NCBI GenBank assembly: GCA_029781975.1
Contig: JAKOVQ010000010.1
Span: forward strand, 170,375 to 234,374
Length of the DNA: 64,000 nucleotides
Source: Acidobacteriota bacterium
Lineage (GTDB): Bacteria; Acidobacteriota; Thermoanaerobaculia; UBA5066
Reading direction: 5' to 3'
The notes under the pieces are model-generated. The model saw nothing but the letters and a program-made list of their open reading frames with translations, did not search any database and was not told the DNA's origin. Positions 9,380-18,311 of this stretch are shown here, piece by piece; the first letter of the stretch is position 1; each line of letters begins with the position of its first letter. The translations under genes were made by a program, and so were the position numbers.

Positions 9380-10171
9380 TCACTTCGCCCCGGCGGCCTT
9401 CAGGAGCTTGATGATCTCCTCGAGGTCGCCGTTCCTGGCCAGCTTCAGGGGCGTCTCCCCCGACTTCGTCCGGGCGTTCGGGTTCGCCTTGAGCGAGAGG
9501 AGGAGCTTCACCATCCCCTCGTCCCCGGTCTGGATCGCCGACATCAGGGCCGTCTGGCCGACGTTCCCCGTCTTGCTGCCGTAGTTCACGTTCGAGCCGT
9601 GCGCGACGAGGGCGCGGACCGCCGGCTCGCTCTTGGCGGAGACCGCGAACATCAGCGGCGTCAGGCCGTACATCTCGGCGTTCGGGTCGGCCTTCGCCCC
9701 GGCGAGGAGCTCGATCATCCCGACGTTCCCCGCCGCGGCGGCCTTGTGGAGCGCCGTGAACTGGCGGGCGTCCTTGACGTTCACCTTCGCCCCCTTCGCG
9801 AGGAGCTTCTTCGCCAGCTCGAGGCGGTCGCGGTTCACGGCGTAGTGGAGGGGCGTCTCGCCGTTGTCGCTGTCCTTCGCGTTCACGTCCGCCCCGGCGG
9901 CGACGAGGACGTCGAAGATCTCGTCCTGCCCCTCCCAGCACGCCTTCATCAGCGGCGTGATCTTGTGCTCCCCGTACTCGATCCAGGTGTCCGCCTTGTT
10001 CCCGGCGGCGAGGAGCTCCTTCACCTTGTCGACGTCCCCCCGCTCGATCGCCACGGCGAACTGGGCGTCGACCGTCAGCTCGTCGGCGAGAAGCCGGGAG
10101 GAAGCCGGGTCCGGGGACGGGACGAGGGCCATTCCTCCGGCGAGGAGGAGTACCGCAGCGATTCGTCGCAT
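9380..10171 (-). CDS. Secreted ankyrin-repeat protein
   Basis: This exported protein of 263 residues has a signal peptide (MRRIAAVLLLAGGMALVPS) followed by six to seven ankyrin repeats spanning almost the whole mature chain (AGADVNAKDSDNGETPLHYA, KGAKVNVKDARQFTALHKAA, HGSNVNYGS and others). No other domain is present. GGAGGT lies 6 nt before the ATG, fixing the start. It is the first gene of a two-gene ankyrin operon with the lipoprotein downstream. The expected role is periplasmic protein-protein contact; partners cannot be deduced. Confidence 0.88.
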   Translation of the reverse strand: MRRIAAVLLLAGGMALVPSPDPASSRLLADELTVDAQFAVAIERGDVDKVKELLAAGNKADTWIEYGEHKITPLMKACWEGQDEIFDVLVAAGADVNAKDSDNGETPLHYAVNRDRLELAKKLLAKGAKVNVKDARQFTALHKAAAAGNVGMIELLAGAKADPNAEMYGLTPLMFAVSAKSEPAVRALVAHGSNVNYGSKTGNVGQTALMSAIQTGDEGMVKLLLSLKANPNARTKSGETPLKLARNGDLEEIIKLLKAAGAK

Positions 10172-10232
10172 GAACGACCTCCGTGCGCTCGGCGCGCCGC
10201 CTCAGGCTAGCAGATGCCGGAAGGGAAGGCTG

Positions 10233-10868
10233 TCAGGGGAAGCGAAAGAGCTCCGGCCACCACGCCTCGGCCCGCAGGTGGCGGAGGAGCTCCCCCGCGA
10301 GGGGGAGGAGCGCCCACCGGGCCGCCCGGCGGGCCTCGAGGGCGAGGCCGTCGAGCCTCACGGGGACGACGGCCGGCGACCGGAAGAGGGAGGGGCGCGG
10401 GACGAAGCGGGGGACCCGCCGGGCGTAGTCCTGCCAGGCGGCGCCGTGGCGCGCGGCGAGGAAGCGCTCCTCCGAGGGGACGGTGGCGCCCGCGTAGAGC
10501 GCCGCCGCGACAGCCACCGCCGCGGCGAAGGTGAGGCTGGGGAGGAAGAGGGCGACCGAGAGCGCCAGGAGGAAGGACCCGAGGTAGAGCGGGTTCCGGC
10601 AGACGGAGTAGGGCCCGTCGGTCACCAGCTCCGCGACCTTCCGCCCGCCAACGTAGAGGGTCGCCCAGAAGCGGAGGGCCGCGCCGGCGCCGAACGCGGC
10701 CCAGGCGAGGGCGCGGAACCCCAGCGCGGCGAGCGAGCCGTCGGGAAACGGGGGGGGCGACAGGAGCGCGAGGGCCCCCGCCGGGACGAGGAGGGCCGCC
10801 CCGAAGGCGGTCCTCAGGTCGAAGCCGCGCCCCTCGCGCGCCGGCCGGGGACCGGCCTCGTCAGCCAC
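10233..10868 (-). CDS. Isoprenylcysteine/phospholipid methyltransferase-family membrane protein
   Basis: This integral membrane methyltransferase of the ICMT/PEMT-like family has 211 residues with four to five hydrophobic segments. The C-terminal core shows the family signature: DGPYSVCRNPLYLG, then a hydrophobic helix, then SEERFLAARHGAAWQDYARR and RFVPRP. The Arg-Asn-Pro and the Glu-Glu pair contact S-adenosylmethionine in the family. The bacterial substrate is usually unknown. The GTG start overlaps the upstream kinase-like gene by 8 bases, which suggests translational coupling. Confidence 0.82.
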   Translation of the reverse strand: MADEAGPRPAREGRGFDLRTAFGAALLVPAGALALLSPPPFPDGSLAALGFRALAWAAFGAGAALRFWATLYVGGRKVAELVTDGPYSVCRNPLYLGSFLLALSVALFLPSLTFAAAVAVAAALYAGATVPSEERFLAARHGAAWQDYARRVPRFVPRPSLFRSPAVVPVRLDGLALEARRAARWALLPLAGELLRHLRAEAWWPELFRFP

Positions 10869-11499
10869 GGGCCACCCGGGACGTCGCGGCGTGGAGGAGC
10901 CGCTCCCCGCCCCGGACGACCCCCTCGAACGGGAGCGGCGTCCGGAGGACCGCCTCGTCGCCCGGCGTCACGAGGTGCGGGGCGAGCCGCTCCTTCAGCC
11001 GGGCTGCGAAGCGGGCGTCGTAGCGCCCGGCGAGGGAGAGGAGGGGCCGCGCGGCCGGGAGGAGGAGCCGGGGGATCACGAACGAGGCCCCGAAGTCGAC
11101 GAGGGCGGCGTCCCCCTCGCCGGTCACGAGCGCGTTCCTCATCACGTCGCCGTGGAGGACCCCGCGCTCCCTCAGCCTCTCGAGGAGGGCGAGGAGGCTC
11201 GAGAAGAAGCGTTGCTCGAGCGCCCCGCGGGCCTCGGCCGCCGGGCGCGCGTCGAGGAGCGAGAGGACGAGCCCGTCCGGAAGCCGCCGCTCGAGGAGGC
11301 GGGGGACGCCGGCGACCCCGGCCAGCCGCCGGTAGGCGACCGCCTCGCGGTGGGCCATCAGGAAGCCGGCGGTCCACCGGAAGAGGCGGCTCGAGGCCGA
11401 GAAGTCCTTCTCCACGACCCGCTCCGCCCCCCGCGTCCCGACGCGGAGGGCCGCGCGACCCGCCCCCCCGCTCCTCGCGAACCCGAGCTGCTCCCCCAC
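10861..11499 (-). CDS. Small protein-kinase-fold protein (RIO/Kdo-kinase-like)
   Basis: This protein of 212 residues has a GTG start. The second half shows a kinase catalytic loop, LHGDVMRNALV, with the Asp and Asn in HGD-x3-N spacing as in RIO, lipopolysaccharide (WaaP/Kdo) and aminoglycoside kinases, followed by LVDFGAS, a DFG-type metal-binding motif. A candidate ATP-lysine lies in ERVVEKDF near residue 31. At this length it is a minimal kinase. The downstream membrane methyltransferase overlaps it, so lipid or envelope modification is a reasonable inference. The substrate is unknown. Confidence 0.7.
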   Translation of the reverse strand: MGEQLGFARSGGAGRAALRVGTRGAERVVEKDFSASSRLFRWTAGFLMAHREAVAYRRLAGVAGVPRLLERRLPDGLVLSLLDARPAAEARGALEQRFFSSLLALLERLRERGVLHGDVMRNALVTGEGDAALVDFGASFVIPRLLLPAARPLLSLAGRYDARFAARLKERLAPHLVTPGDEAVLRTPLPFEGVVRGGERLLHAATSRVARG

Positions 11500-11527
11500 G
11501 CCGGGCGAGGATAGCCCGCGCCGCCCC

Positions 11528-12553
11528 TCAGCCGACCGAGAGGAGCCCCGCGCGGACGGCGCCGAGGCCGACCGTGGCCACCGCGAGCCAGAGGAGGAGG
11601 CCCATCAGGAACGGGCGGAGGCCGACGGCACGGAGGGCCTCGCGGCTGAGCCCCGCGCCGATGAGGAAGAGCGTCAGGACGAGGAGCCGCCGGGCGCCGA
11701 ACGCGAGGGCGTGGCCGGCCCCCCGGAGGGCCGGCACCCACGTCACCAGGGCGGCCACGGCGAGGAAGCCGGCGATGAACCAGGGGCGCTTCGCGGGGAG
11801 GGCGTCGGGTGCGGCCCCCTTCCGCCGCGCGGCCAGCGCCCCGAGGACGAGCGTGAGCGGGACGATCCAGAGGGCGCGCGCGAGCTTCACGGTCGTCGCC
11901 ACCTCCAGAGCGCGACGGCCATACGCCATCCCCGCCCCGACCACGGAGCTGGTGTCGTGGATGGCGAGCGCCGACCAGAGGCCGAAGGCGTCCTGGCCGA
12001 GCCCGACCGCGTGGCCGAGCGGCGGGAAGAGGACGAGCGCCGCCGCGTTCAGGAGGAAGACCGTCGCCAGCGCCACGGAGACCTGGTGCTCGCGGGCGCG
12101 GATCACCGGGGCGGCCGCGGCGATGGCGCTGCCGCCGCAGACGGCCGTCCCCACCGCGATCAGGAGACCCGCGTCGCCGTCGACCCGGAGGACCCTGACG
12201 AGGAGCGCCCCGAGCGCGAGGACCAGCGCCAGGCTGACGGCGGTGTAGCCGAGGCCGTGAAGGCCCGCCCGCGCCACCGTCCTGAGGTCCATGTCGGCGC
12301 CGAGGCCCACCACCGCGAGCGGCAGGAGGAGGTGCGTGAGGGCGCGGGTCCTCTCCTGGAAGGGATTGCCGAGGAGGAGCGCGAGCGCGGCGCCCCCCAC
12401 CAGCGCGACCCCGGCGGGGGCGACGGGGCTCAGCGCAACGGCGCCGCCGAGGAGGAGGAGAAGGGTCGGCGCGAGGCGCGAGCGGGGATGGGAGAGGGGA
12501 CGGGAGAGAGGGCGGGAGTGGGGATGGGAGTCGGGGCGGGTGGTGTCGGGCAC
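11528..12553 (-). CDS. yeiH: YeiH-family putative transporter (UPF0324)
   Basis: This inner-membrane protein of 341 residues has about ten hydrophobic helices. Family hallmarks are VGTAVCGGSAIAAAAPVI and SALAIHDTSSVVGAGMAYG. YeiH relatives are proposed sulfate/anion exporters, though the function is weakly established. The start is uncertain: the annotated GTG gives about 27 residues of Ser/His/Arg/Pro repeats (PHSRPLSRPLSHPRSR), encoded by a short GGGA-rich DNA repeat, before the first helix, and an internal start is possible. It is divergent from a LysR regulator, as yeiH is from yeiE in enterobacteria, and a palindrome lies between the two genes. Confidence 0.85.
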   Translation of the reverse strand: MPDTTRPDSHPHSRPLSRPLSHPRSRLAPTLLLLLGGAVALSPVAPAGVALVGGAALALLLGNPFQERTRALTHLLLPLAVVGLGADMDLRTVARAGLHGLGYTAVSLALVLALGALLVRVLRVDGDAGLLIAVGTAVCGGSAIAAAAPVIRAREHQVSVALATVFLLNAAALVLFPPLGHAVGLGQDAFGLWSALAIHDTSSVVGAGMAYGRRALEVATTVKLARALWIVPLTLVLGALAARRKGAAPDALPAKRPWFIAGFLAVAALVTWVPALRGAGHALAFGARRLLVLTLFLIGAGLSREALRAVGLRPFLMGLLLWLAVATVGLGAVRAGLLSVG

Positions 12554-12586
12554 GGGCGGAAGGGTAGGGAATGGGGATCGCGGAAG

Positions 12587-12601
12587 CTAATACCAAATTA
12601 G
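12587..12601. promoter_or_regulatory. LysR-type operator palindrome CTAAT-N5-ATTAG
   Basis: This perfect interrupted palindrome lies between the divergent yeiH-like and LysR genes, 33 bases upstream of the chosen LysR start. It contains the T-N11-A core expected of LysR boxes and is an A/T-rich island in otherwise GC-rich DNA. It probably binds the adjacent LysR protein and controls both directions. Confidence 0.65.
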
Positions 12602-12633
12602 AATCTTGCATCAGTTCCCGTGATGGAGCGCCC

Positions 12634-13548
12634 ATGGCACGAACCCCGACCGTCGACCCCCGCAAGCTCGAGACCTTCCTCGTCGTCGCGCAGGCAGGCC
12701 AGGTGTCGGCCGCGGCCCGCCTCCTCAACCTCTCGCAGCCGGCGGTCACGGCGCAGATCCGCCAGCTCGAGGCCGGGCTCGGCCGCCCGCTCTTCGTCCG
12801 CCACGCGGGCGGCGTCCGGCTGACCGAGGGAGGGCGCCTCCTCCTCGACTACGCCCGCAGGCTCCACTCCCTCCTCGAGGAGGCCGGCGAGCGCGTGGCC
12901 GGAGCGGCCCCTCCCCGCGGCTCGCTCGTCCTCGGAGCCAGCACGACCGCAGCCGCCTACGTCCTCCCCCCCGTCCTCCACTCCTTCCTCGGCGGCCACC
13001 GCCTGGCGGGGCTGAGGCTCGACGTGGGGAACACCGACGAGGTCCTCGACCGGGTGCGGCGCGGCCGGCTCCCCCTCGGCCTCGTCGAGGGGCTGACGCG
13101 GGCGCCGGGGCTCTCGCTCGAGCCCTACCTCGCCGACGAGCTGGTCGCGGTCCGCTCCGCTCACCCGCCGGCGAGCCTCGCCGCCGTCCGCTCCGCCCGG
13201 GACCTGGCGTCCGTGCCGCTCCTCTGGCGCGAGGCGGGATCGGGGACCCGCGCGGTCGTGGAGCGGGCCCTCCGCCGGGTCCACCCCGGTCTCGCCCCGC
13301 GCGACGGCGACCTGGTGCTCGGCGACACCGAGGCGATCAAGGCGTGCGCCGCCCTGGGGCTGGGGATCGGCTTCCTCTCGCGCTGGACCATTCAGTCCGA
13401 GCTGGGGAGGAACCTGCAGGTCGTCCCGCTCCCCGACCTCTCGATCCCGCGGACGTTCTCGTGGGCCCTCCCCTCCGGCGGCCTCTCGGGCCCCGCCGCC
13501 GCCTTCCTCCGCCACGCGCGGCTCCACCCGCCCGCTCTCAGGCGCTGA
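12634..13548 (+). CDS. LysR-family transcriptional regulator (likely regulator of the yeiH-like gene)
   Basis: This regulator has 304 residues. The N-terminal winged helix-turn-helix lies at about 12-70 (VSAAARLLNLSQPAVTAQIR is the recognition region), followed by a linker helix and a periplasmic-binding-protein-like effector domain (about 95-295). The ATG at 12634 was preferred over the frame's upstream ATG because the latter would place the operator palindrome inside the coding sequence and add 21 residues before the conserved LysR start. The divergent arrangement with yeiH mirrors yeiE/yeiH. The ligand is unknown. Confidence 0.9.
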   Translation: MARTPTVDPRKLETFLVVAQAGQVSAAARLLNLSQPAVTAQIRQLEAGLGRPLFVRHAGGVRLTEGGRLLLDYARRLHSLLEEAGERVAGAAPPRGSLVLGASTTAAAYVLPPVLHSFLGGHRLAGLRLDVGNTDEVLDRVRRGRLPLGLVEGLTRAPGLSLEPYLADELVAVRSAHPPASLAAVRSARDLASVPLLWREAGSGTRAVVERALRRVHPGLAPRDGDLVLGDTEAIKACAALGLGIGFLSRWTIQSELGRNLQVVPLPDLSIPRTFSWALPSGGLSGPAAAFLRHARLHPPALRR

Positions 13549-13574
13549 TCGGGCTTCGCGAGCCGGAGGTCCGC

Positions 13575-14432
13575 TCAGCGCGCTCGGGCCAGCTTCTCGA
13601 CCGCGACAGGGACCGCGGCGTCGAGGAGGTAGCCGGGAAAGCGGGCGCGGAGCGCGGCCTCGGCCGCCTCCGGCCCCCGTCCCTCGCGAGCCGCCCGGGC
13701 GACCGCGGTCTCCGCCGCCTCGAGCCACTCGAGCTGGGCCTCGACCACGTCGCGCCCCCCCGGTGCCCCGTGGCCGGGGACGAAGGTGGCGGCGCCGGAT
13801 GCGAGGAGGGCGGCGAGCGCGGCCTTCCAGCCGGCCACGTCACCGTCCTCGAGGTTCGCGTGGTAGCCGTGGAAGACGACGTCGCCCGTCGCGACGATCC
13901 CGAGGTCGGGGAGGAGGACGACGAGGTCGCCCGGCGTGTGGGCCGGGCCTGCGGGCCGGACCTCCACCCCGACCCCGCCCACGTCGAGCGAGCGAGCGCC
14001 CCCCGAACGGACGAGGAGGGTCGGCGCGACGGGCACGGCGTCGGCGAAGAGGAACGCGAGGGCCGGGTCCGATCGGCGCGCCTCGATCAGCGTCGCGTGC
14101 TCGGCCGCCATCCGCGCCGCCGCCGCCTCGTGCGCCACGAAGGCCGCCCCCTGCGCCGTGAAGACCGACGCCCCGAGGACGTGGTCCGTGTGGTGGTGCG
14201 TCGAGACGACCCAGGTCACCGGGCCGGCGGCGCGCGCCTCGACGAGCTCGGCGAGCCTGTGCGCCCAGGCCGGCGCGATGAACGGGTCGACCACGAGGAC
14301 CGCACCGTCGCCGAAGACGACCGTCGCGTTCGTGCCGTAGCTGGTCGCCGGCGTGTCGCCCCCGGGGCTGAAGACCGAGACCCGGCCGGAGAGCCGCACC
14401 TCGCGGAGGGGCGCGGAGAGGTCGTTGCTCAT
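13575..14432 (-). CDS. MBL-fold metallo-hydrolase
   Basis: This protein of 285 residues has the metallo-beta-lactamase fold. Zinc-ligand motifs are visible: VSTHHHTDHVLGA (HxHxDH), a later conserved Asp and His (GDVVFHGYHAN), and PGHGAPGG near the C-terminus. Family members hydrolyse thioesters, lactones, sulfates and other substrates, so specificity cannot be assigned. The start at 14432 (MSNDLSAPL) was chosen on family length; the open frame extends 118 further codons without similarity. There is no signal peptide. It is divergent from the D-2-hydroxyacid dehydrogenase, with an 88-base gap. Confidence 0.85.
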   Translation of the reverse strand: MSNDLSAPLREVRLSGRVSVFSPGGDTPATSYGTNATVVFGDGAVLVVDPFIAPAWAHRLAELVEARAAGPVTWVVSTHHHTDHVLGASVFTAQGAAFVAHEAAAARMAAEHATLIEARRSDPALAFLFADAVPVAPTLLVRSGGARSLDVGGVGVEVRPAGPAHTPGDLVVLLPDLGIVATGDVVFHGYHANLEDGDVAGWKAALAALLASGAATFVPGHGAPGGRDVVEAQLEWLEAAETAVARAAREGRGPEAAEAALRARFPGYLLDAAVPVAVEKLARAR

Positions 14433-14520
14433 GCGAGGGGCGATGGTACGCCGCACCCGCCGGCGACCGGCGACCCCGGCCGGGCTGGAACGTCGGGCGG
14501 ACCGGAGGCATCCTCGCGCC

Positions 14521-15459
14521 ATGCGCAGGCTGGCCGTCGTCCACCACCGCCACCCCGAGTGGGTCGCCGCCATCCGGGAGGCCGAGCCGCGGCTCGACGT
14601 CCGTGGCTGGCACCCCGCGGAGCCCCTCGACGATCCCTGGCTCGCCGAGGCCGAGGCGCTCTTCGTCTGGAAGCTCCCGACGGGGCTGCTCGCGCGGATG
14701 CCCCGGCTCGGCTGGATCCAGTGCTCCGGGGCGGGCGTCGACCACCTCGTGGCCGACCCGTCGATCCCGGCCGAGGTCCCGATCACCCGCGCGGACGGGC
14801 AGTTCGGCTTCTGGATGGCGCGCTACGTCGTCTTCCACCTCCTCGCCGAGGCGCAGAGGCCCGAGGAGTGCGCGGCGGCCCAGCGGGAGCGGCGCTGGGA
14901 AGGCCGCCTCCTCCCCGAGGACCTCGGGGGGAAGCGCGCCCTCGTCTTCGGCCTCGGCCGGATCGGCCGCCAGATCGCGCGGGCCCTGCGCGAGCTCGGC
15001 CTCGAGGTCCACGGCTTCGTCCGCGACGCGCGTGGCGACCCGGAGTTCCCGCTCCACCCGGCCGCCGCGCTCGGGGAGTGGCTCCCCTCCGCCCGCCTCC
15101 TCGTCCTCTCCGCCCCGCTCACGGCCGCGACGCGCGGGGTGGTGGACGCCGGGCTCCTCGCCCGCGGCCACGCCGGCCTGACGCTGGTCAACGTCGCGCG
15201 CGGCAGACTCGTCGTCGAGGCGGACCTCGTGGCGGCGCTCGACGCCGGAAAGCTCCGCCGCGCCGTCCTCGACGTCTTCGCCCGCGAGCCCCTCCCCGCG
15301 GACTCGCCGCTCTGGAGCCACCCGCGGGTCGTGGTGACGCCCCACCACTCGGGGCCCTCCACGCCGCGCGCGATGGTCCCCGACATCCTCGACAACCTGA
15401 GGCGCTACGCCGACGGCCTCCCGGTCAGGGAGGCCGTCGACCGCTCGCGGGGCTACTGA
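14521..15459 (+). CDS. D-2-hydroxyacid dehydrogenase family oxidoreductase
   Basis: This NAD(P)-dependent dehydrogenase has 312 residues. The Rossmann motif is GLGRIGRQIARAL (about 144), NVARGRLV supplies the catalytic Arg region, and the catalytic His lies in TPHHSGPS. The product reduces 2-keto acids or oxidises D-2-hydroxyacids; the substrate is not predictable (the glyoxylate/hydroxypyruvate reductase subgroup is plausible). The start was placed at the ATG giving MRRLAVVHHRHP, which matches the family N-terminus; 56 upstream codons are spurious. The stop lies 10 bases before the convergent S9 peptidase stop. Confidence 0.87.
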   Translation: MRRLAVVHHRHPEWVAAIREAEPRLDVRGWHPAEPLDDPWLAEAEALFVWKLPTGLLARMPRLGWIQCSGAGVDHLVADPSIPAEVPITRADGQFGFWMARYVVFHLLAEAQRPEECAAAQRERRWEGRLLPEDLGGKRALVFGLGRIGRQIARALRELGLEVHGFVRDARGDPEFPLHPAAALGEWLPSARLLVLSAPLTAATRGVVDAGLLARGHAGLTLVNVARGRLVVEADLVAALDAGKLRRAVLDVFAREPLPADSPLWSHPRVVVTPHHSGPSTPRAMVPDILDNLRRYADGLPVREAVDRSRGY

Positions 15460-15469
15460 GGCGGCGGCC

Positions 15470-17557
15470 TCAGCGCAGCATCATCCAGAGGTAGGCGTAC
15501 TGGAGCGCCGTGACCTTCGCCGTCTGCTTGTTGACGGCGCCGCTCCCGTGACCGCCCTCGGTGTTCTCGAAGTAGTAGACGGGGTGCCCCTGCGCCTCCA
15601 TCTTCGCGACCATCTTCCGCGCGTGGGCCGGGTGGACCCGGTCGTCGCGCGTGTTCGTCCAGTAGAAGGGCGTGGGGTACTTCACCTCCGGCTTCAGGAG
15701 CTCGTAGGGCGACCACGTCCTGATGTACGCCCAGTCCTCGGGCTTGTCCGGGTCGCCGTACTCGGCCATCCAGCTCGCGCCGGCGAGGAGGTGGCTGAAG
15801 CGGCGCATGTCGGCGAGCGGCACCTGCGCCACGACCGCGTGGAAGAGCTCCGGGTAGAGCGTGAAGGTCCCCCCGACGAGGAGGCCGCCCTGCGATCCCC
15901 CCATGATCCCGAGGTGGCGCGGCGAGGTGATCTTCCGCGCGATCAGGTCCCTCGCGACCGCGGCGAAGTCCTGGAAGTTCCTGATGTGATGCTGCTTGAC
16001 GGCCGCCTGGTGCCACGCGGGGCCGAACTCCCCGCCGCCGCGGATGTTCGCCTGGACGTACACCCCGCCACGGGCGAGCCAGGCCGCCCCGAGGGTGCCG
16101 CTGTACCGCGGCACCTCCGACACCTCGAAGCCGCCGTACCCGTAGAGGAGCGTCGGGGCATTCCCGTCCGCCTTGAAGCCCTTCGGCGTCACGACGAAGT
16201 ACGGGATCTTCGTGCCGTCCTCCGACGTCGCCTCGAGCTGCTCCGTCCTCATGCCGCCCGTGTCGAAGAAGGCCGGCATCGACTTGACCTTCGCGGGGGC
16301 GGCGCCGTCCTCGACGAGCCAGAGCGAGGAGGGGGTCGTGAAGTCCTGGTAGGTGAAGAAGAACGTCTCCGTCAGGTCGCTCGCCGCCGAGATCGACGCC
16401 GTCCCGTCCCCCGGCGTCGGGACCGGGGAGCGCTTCCACGCGGTCCCGTCGAGCGAGAGCGCGGTGATCCGGGTCCGGACGTTGTCGAGCGTCCGGACGA
16501 GGACGCGGTCGCGCGTCCTCTCGACGCTTGCCAGGGAGACGCGGTCGGTCGGCTCGAAGAGGACGTCCATCTTCCTGACGCCGCGCAGGAGGTCGTCCAC
16601 GGGAGTCGCGAGGAGGGAGCCCGCGCGGTAGGTCGTGCCGCCGACCGTCCAGTCGGTCCTCAGGGAGAAGACGAGCCGGTCGCGGAAGAAGCCGCGAGGC
16701 TGCGCGTCCTCGGGGATGTCCAGCCTGACGAGGCGGTCGCCCAGGACGAGGTACATCTCCTGCCGGTAGAAGGCGGGGACCCGCGTGACCACGTCGTACC
16801 GCCCGTCGCTCAGGATCTCGCTCGAGCCGCTCGAGGCGACGTCCCCGGCCTTCCCCTCGAAGACCGTCCGGGCCGCCGAGAGCGGCGTCCCCCGCTTCCA
16901 GAGCTTGACGACGCGCGGGTAGCCGGAGGAGGTGAGCGACCCGGGGCCGAAGTCGGTCCCGACCCAGAGGGTGTCGTCGTCGCGCCACGCGACGCTCGAC
17001 TTCGCCTCCGGGAGGGAGAAGCCCCCGGGGACGAACTCCTTCGTCCTCGTGTCGAACTCGCGCTCGACGGAGGCGTCCGAGCCCCCCGGCGAGAGGCTGA
17101 TCATGCAGCGGACGTAGCCGGGCGCCAGGCAGGTCGCGCCGTGGAAGACCCAGGCCTTCCCCTCCGCCTTCGCGAGCGCGTCGACGTCGAGGACGGTCTC
17201 CCACTTCGGGTCGGGCGTCCTGTACGAGGCGAGCGAGGTCCGGCGCCAGATGCCCCGCTCGTGCGCGTCGTCCCGCCAGAAGTTGTAGACGGTCTCGCCG
17301 AGGAGCTCGGGCGACGGGATCTTCTCCTTCGAGTCGAGGATCTGGAGCGTCCGCTCGTAGATCGGCCTGTACTCCTTGCGGGCCTCGAGCACCCGGGTCG
17401 TCTTCTCGTCGTGCTGCTTCACCCAGGCCATCGCCTTCTCGCCGTGGACGTCCTCGAGCCAGCGGAAGGGATCGTCCGGGGCTTGCTGCGCCGCCGCGGA
17501 TCCCGCGAGGAGAAGCGCCAGCGCCGCCGTGGACAGGGTGCCGAGTCGAGCCTTCAT
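15470..17557 (-). CDS. S9A prolyl-oligopeptidase-family serine peptidase, exported
   Basis: This peptidase has 695 residues and a signal peptide (MKARLGTLSTAALALLLAGS, cut near AAAQ). The start is set by GGAGGT 6 nt upstream; the frame's earlier ATG adds 13 residues. A seven-bladed propeller occupies about 70-420. The C-terminal alpha/beta-hydrolase carries the triad: Ser in MGGSQGGLLVGG, Asp in TRDDRVHP and His in GGHGSGAVNK. It cleaves short peptides after proline. Together with the tricorn-like and CocE-type enzymes it suggests a strong exported peptidolytic capacity. It follows ccdA and the thioredoxin-like gene on the same strand, though they may be separately transcribed. Confidence 0.92.
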   Translation of the reverse strand: MKARLGTLSTAALALLLAGSAAAQQAPDDPFRWLEDVHGEKAMAWVKQHDEKTTRVLEARKEYRPIYERTLQILDSKEKIPSPELLGETVYNFWRDDAHERGIWRRTSLASYRTPDPKWETVLDVDALAKAEGKAWVFHGATCLAPGYVRCMISLSPGGSDASVEREFDTRTKEFVPGGFSLPEAKSSVAWRDDDTLWVGTDFGPGSLTSSGYPRVVKLWKRGTPLSAARTVFEGKAGDVASSGSSEILSDGRYDVVTRVPAFYRQEMYLVLGDRLVRLDIPEDAQPRGFFRDRLVFSLRTDWTVGGTTYRAGSLLATPVDDLLRGVRKMDVLFEPTDRVSLASVERTRDRVLVRTLDNVRTRITALSLDGTAWKRSPVPTPGDGTASISAASDLTETFFFTYQDFTTPSSLWLVEDGAAPAKVKSMPAFFDTGGMRTEQLEATSEDGTKIPYFVVTPKGFKADGNAPTLLYGYGGFEVSEVPRYSGTLGAAWLARGGVYVQANIRGGGEFGPAWHQAAVKQHHIRNFQDFAAVARDLIARKITSPRHLGIMGGSQGGLLVGGTFTLYPELFHAVVAQVPLADMRRFSHLLAGASWMAEYGDPDKPEDWAYIRTWSPYELLKPEVKYPTPFYWTNTRDDRVHPAHARKMVAKMEAQGHPVYYFENTEGGHGSGAVNKQTAKVTALQYAYLWMMLR

Positions 17558-17639
17558 GCCCACCTCCGTTCGAGCTCCGATGATAGGTCCGGCCATGGTC
17601 CCCGCGCGCCCCGCGGGAGGGCCGGGCGCGGGGAGGCGC

Positions 17640-18296
17640 TCACCAGGGCATGCCGTAGAGCCCCTTGACGAGGATCCAGGCCGAGAGCCCCACCAGAAGC
17701 CCCCCGCTCGCCAGCCGGACGAGGAGCGGCCGGGTCCTGAGGACCGCCGTCTTCTCGCGGAAGAGCTGGGAGGCGTACGCCGCGACCAGCATCGGGAGGC
17801 CGAACCCCAGGCTGTAGAAGAGGAGCAGCGTCACGCCGTCGGCCAGCCTGGCCCGCGCCGCGACCATCCCCAGGATCGCGCTGAGGAACGGGCCGACGCA
17901 GGGGATCCAGACGAGGCCGAGCGAGGCCCCGAGGACCGCGCCCGAGAGGAGGCCTTTGCGCCGCTCGGCGGCGAGCCCCACCTGCAGGCGCTTGAAGGGG
18001 TTCACGTCCAGGAGGAGCAGGATGCCGATGACGCCGATGAGGATGGCGACCGGCTTCTCCAGGCGGACGAGAAGCGGTCCGACCACGGAGCCGAAGAGCG
18101 AGGAGAGGACCCCCATCAGGACGAAGGTGGACATCAGCCCGGCCACGATCGCGACCGGCCGGAGCCTGTGCTCTCCCGGCTGCCCGGCCATGACGATCGG
18201 CAGGACGGGGAGGACGCACGGGGAGGCGATGCTGAGGAGGCCCGCTCCGACGGCGAACAGCGCGTTCGCCAGGCTGAAGCCCGTCAGGCTGTCCAC
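17640..18296 (-). CDS. ccdA: CcdA-type cytochrome c biogenesis / thiol-disulfide transmembrane protein
   Basis: This inner-membrane protein has 218 residues and about six hydrophobic helices. It begins with AGLLSIASPCVLPVLPIVMA, the first redox-active Cys of the family, and the second lies in LVWIPCVGPFLSAILG. CcdA/DsbD-beta proteins carry electrons from cytoplasmic thioredoxin across the membrane to extracytoplasmic thiol proteins. The start is GTG with a purine-rich GGGGGA upstream. The thioredoxin-like gene directly upstream (15-base gap) is the likely partner. Confidence 0.9.
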   Translation of the reverse strand: MDSLTGFSLANALFAVGAGLLSIASPCVLPVLPIVMAGQPGEHRLRPVAIVAGLMSTFVLMGVLSSLFGSVVGPLLVRLEKPVAILIGVIGILLLLDVNPFKRLQVGLAAERRKGLLSGAVLGASLGLVWIPCVGPFLSAILGMVAARARLADGVTLLLFYSLGFGLPMLVAAYASQLFREKTAVLRTRPLLVRLASGGLLVGLSAWILVKGLYGMPW

Positions 18297-18311
18297 GCGG
18301 GGTCCCCCGGC

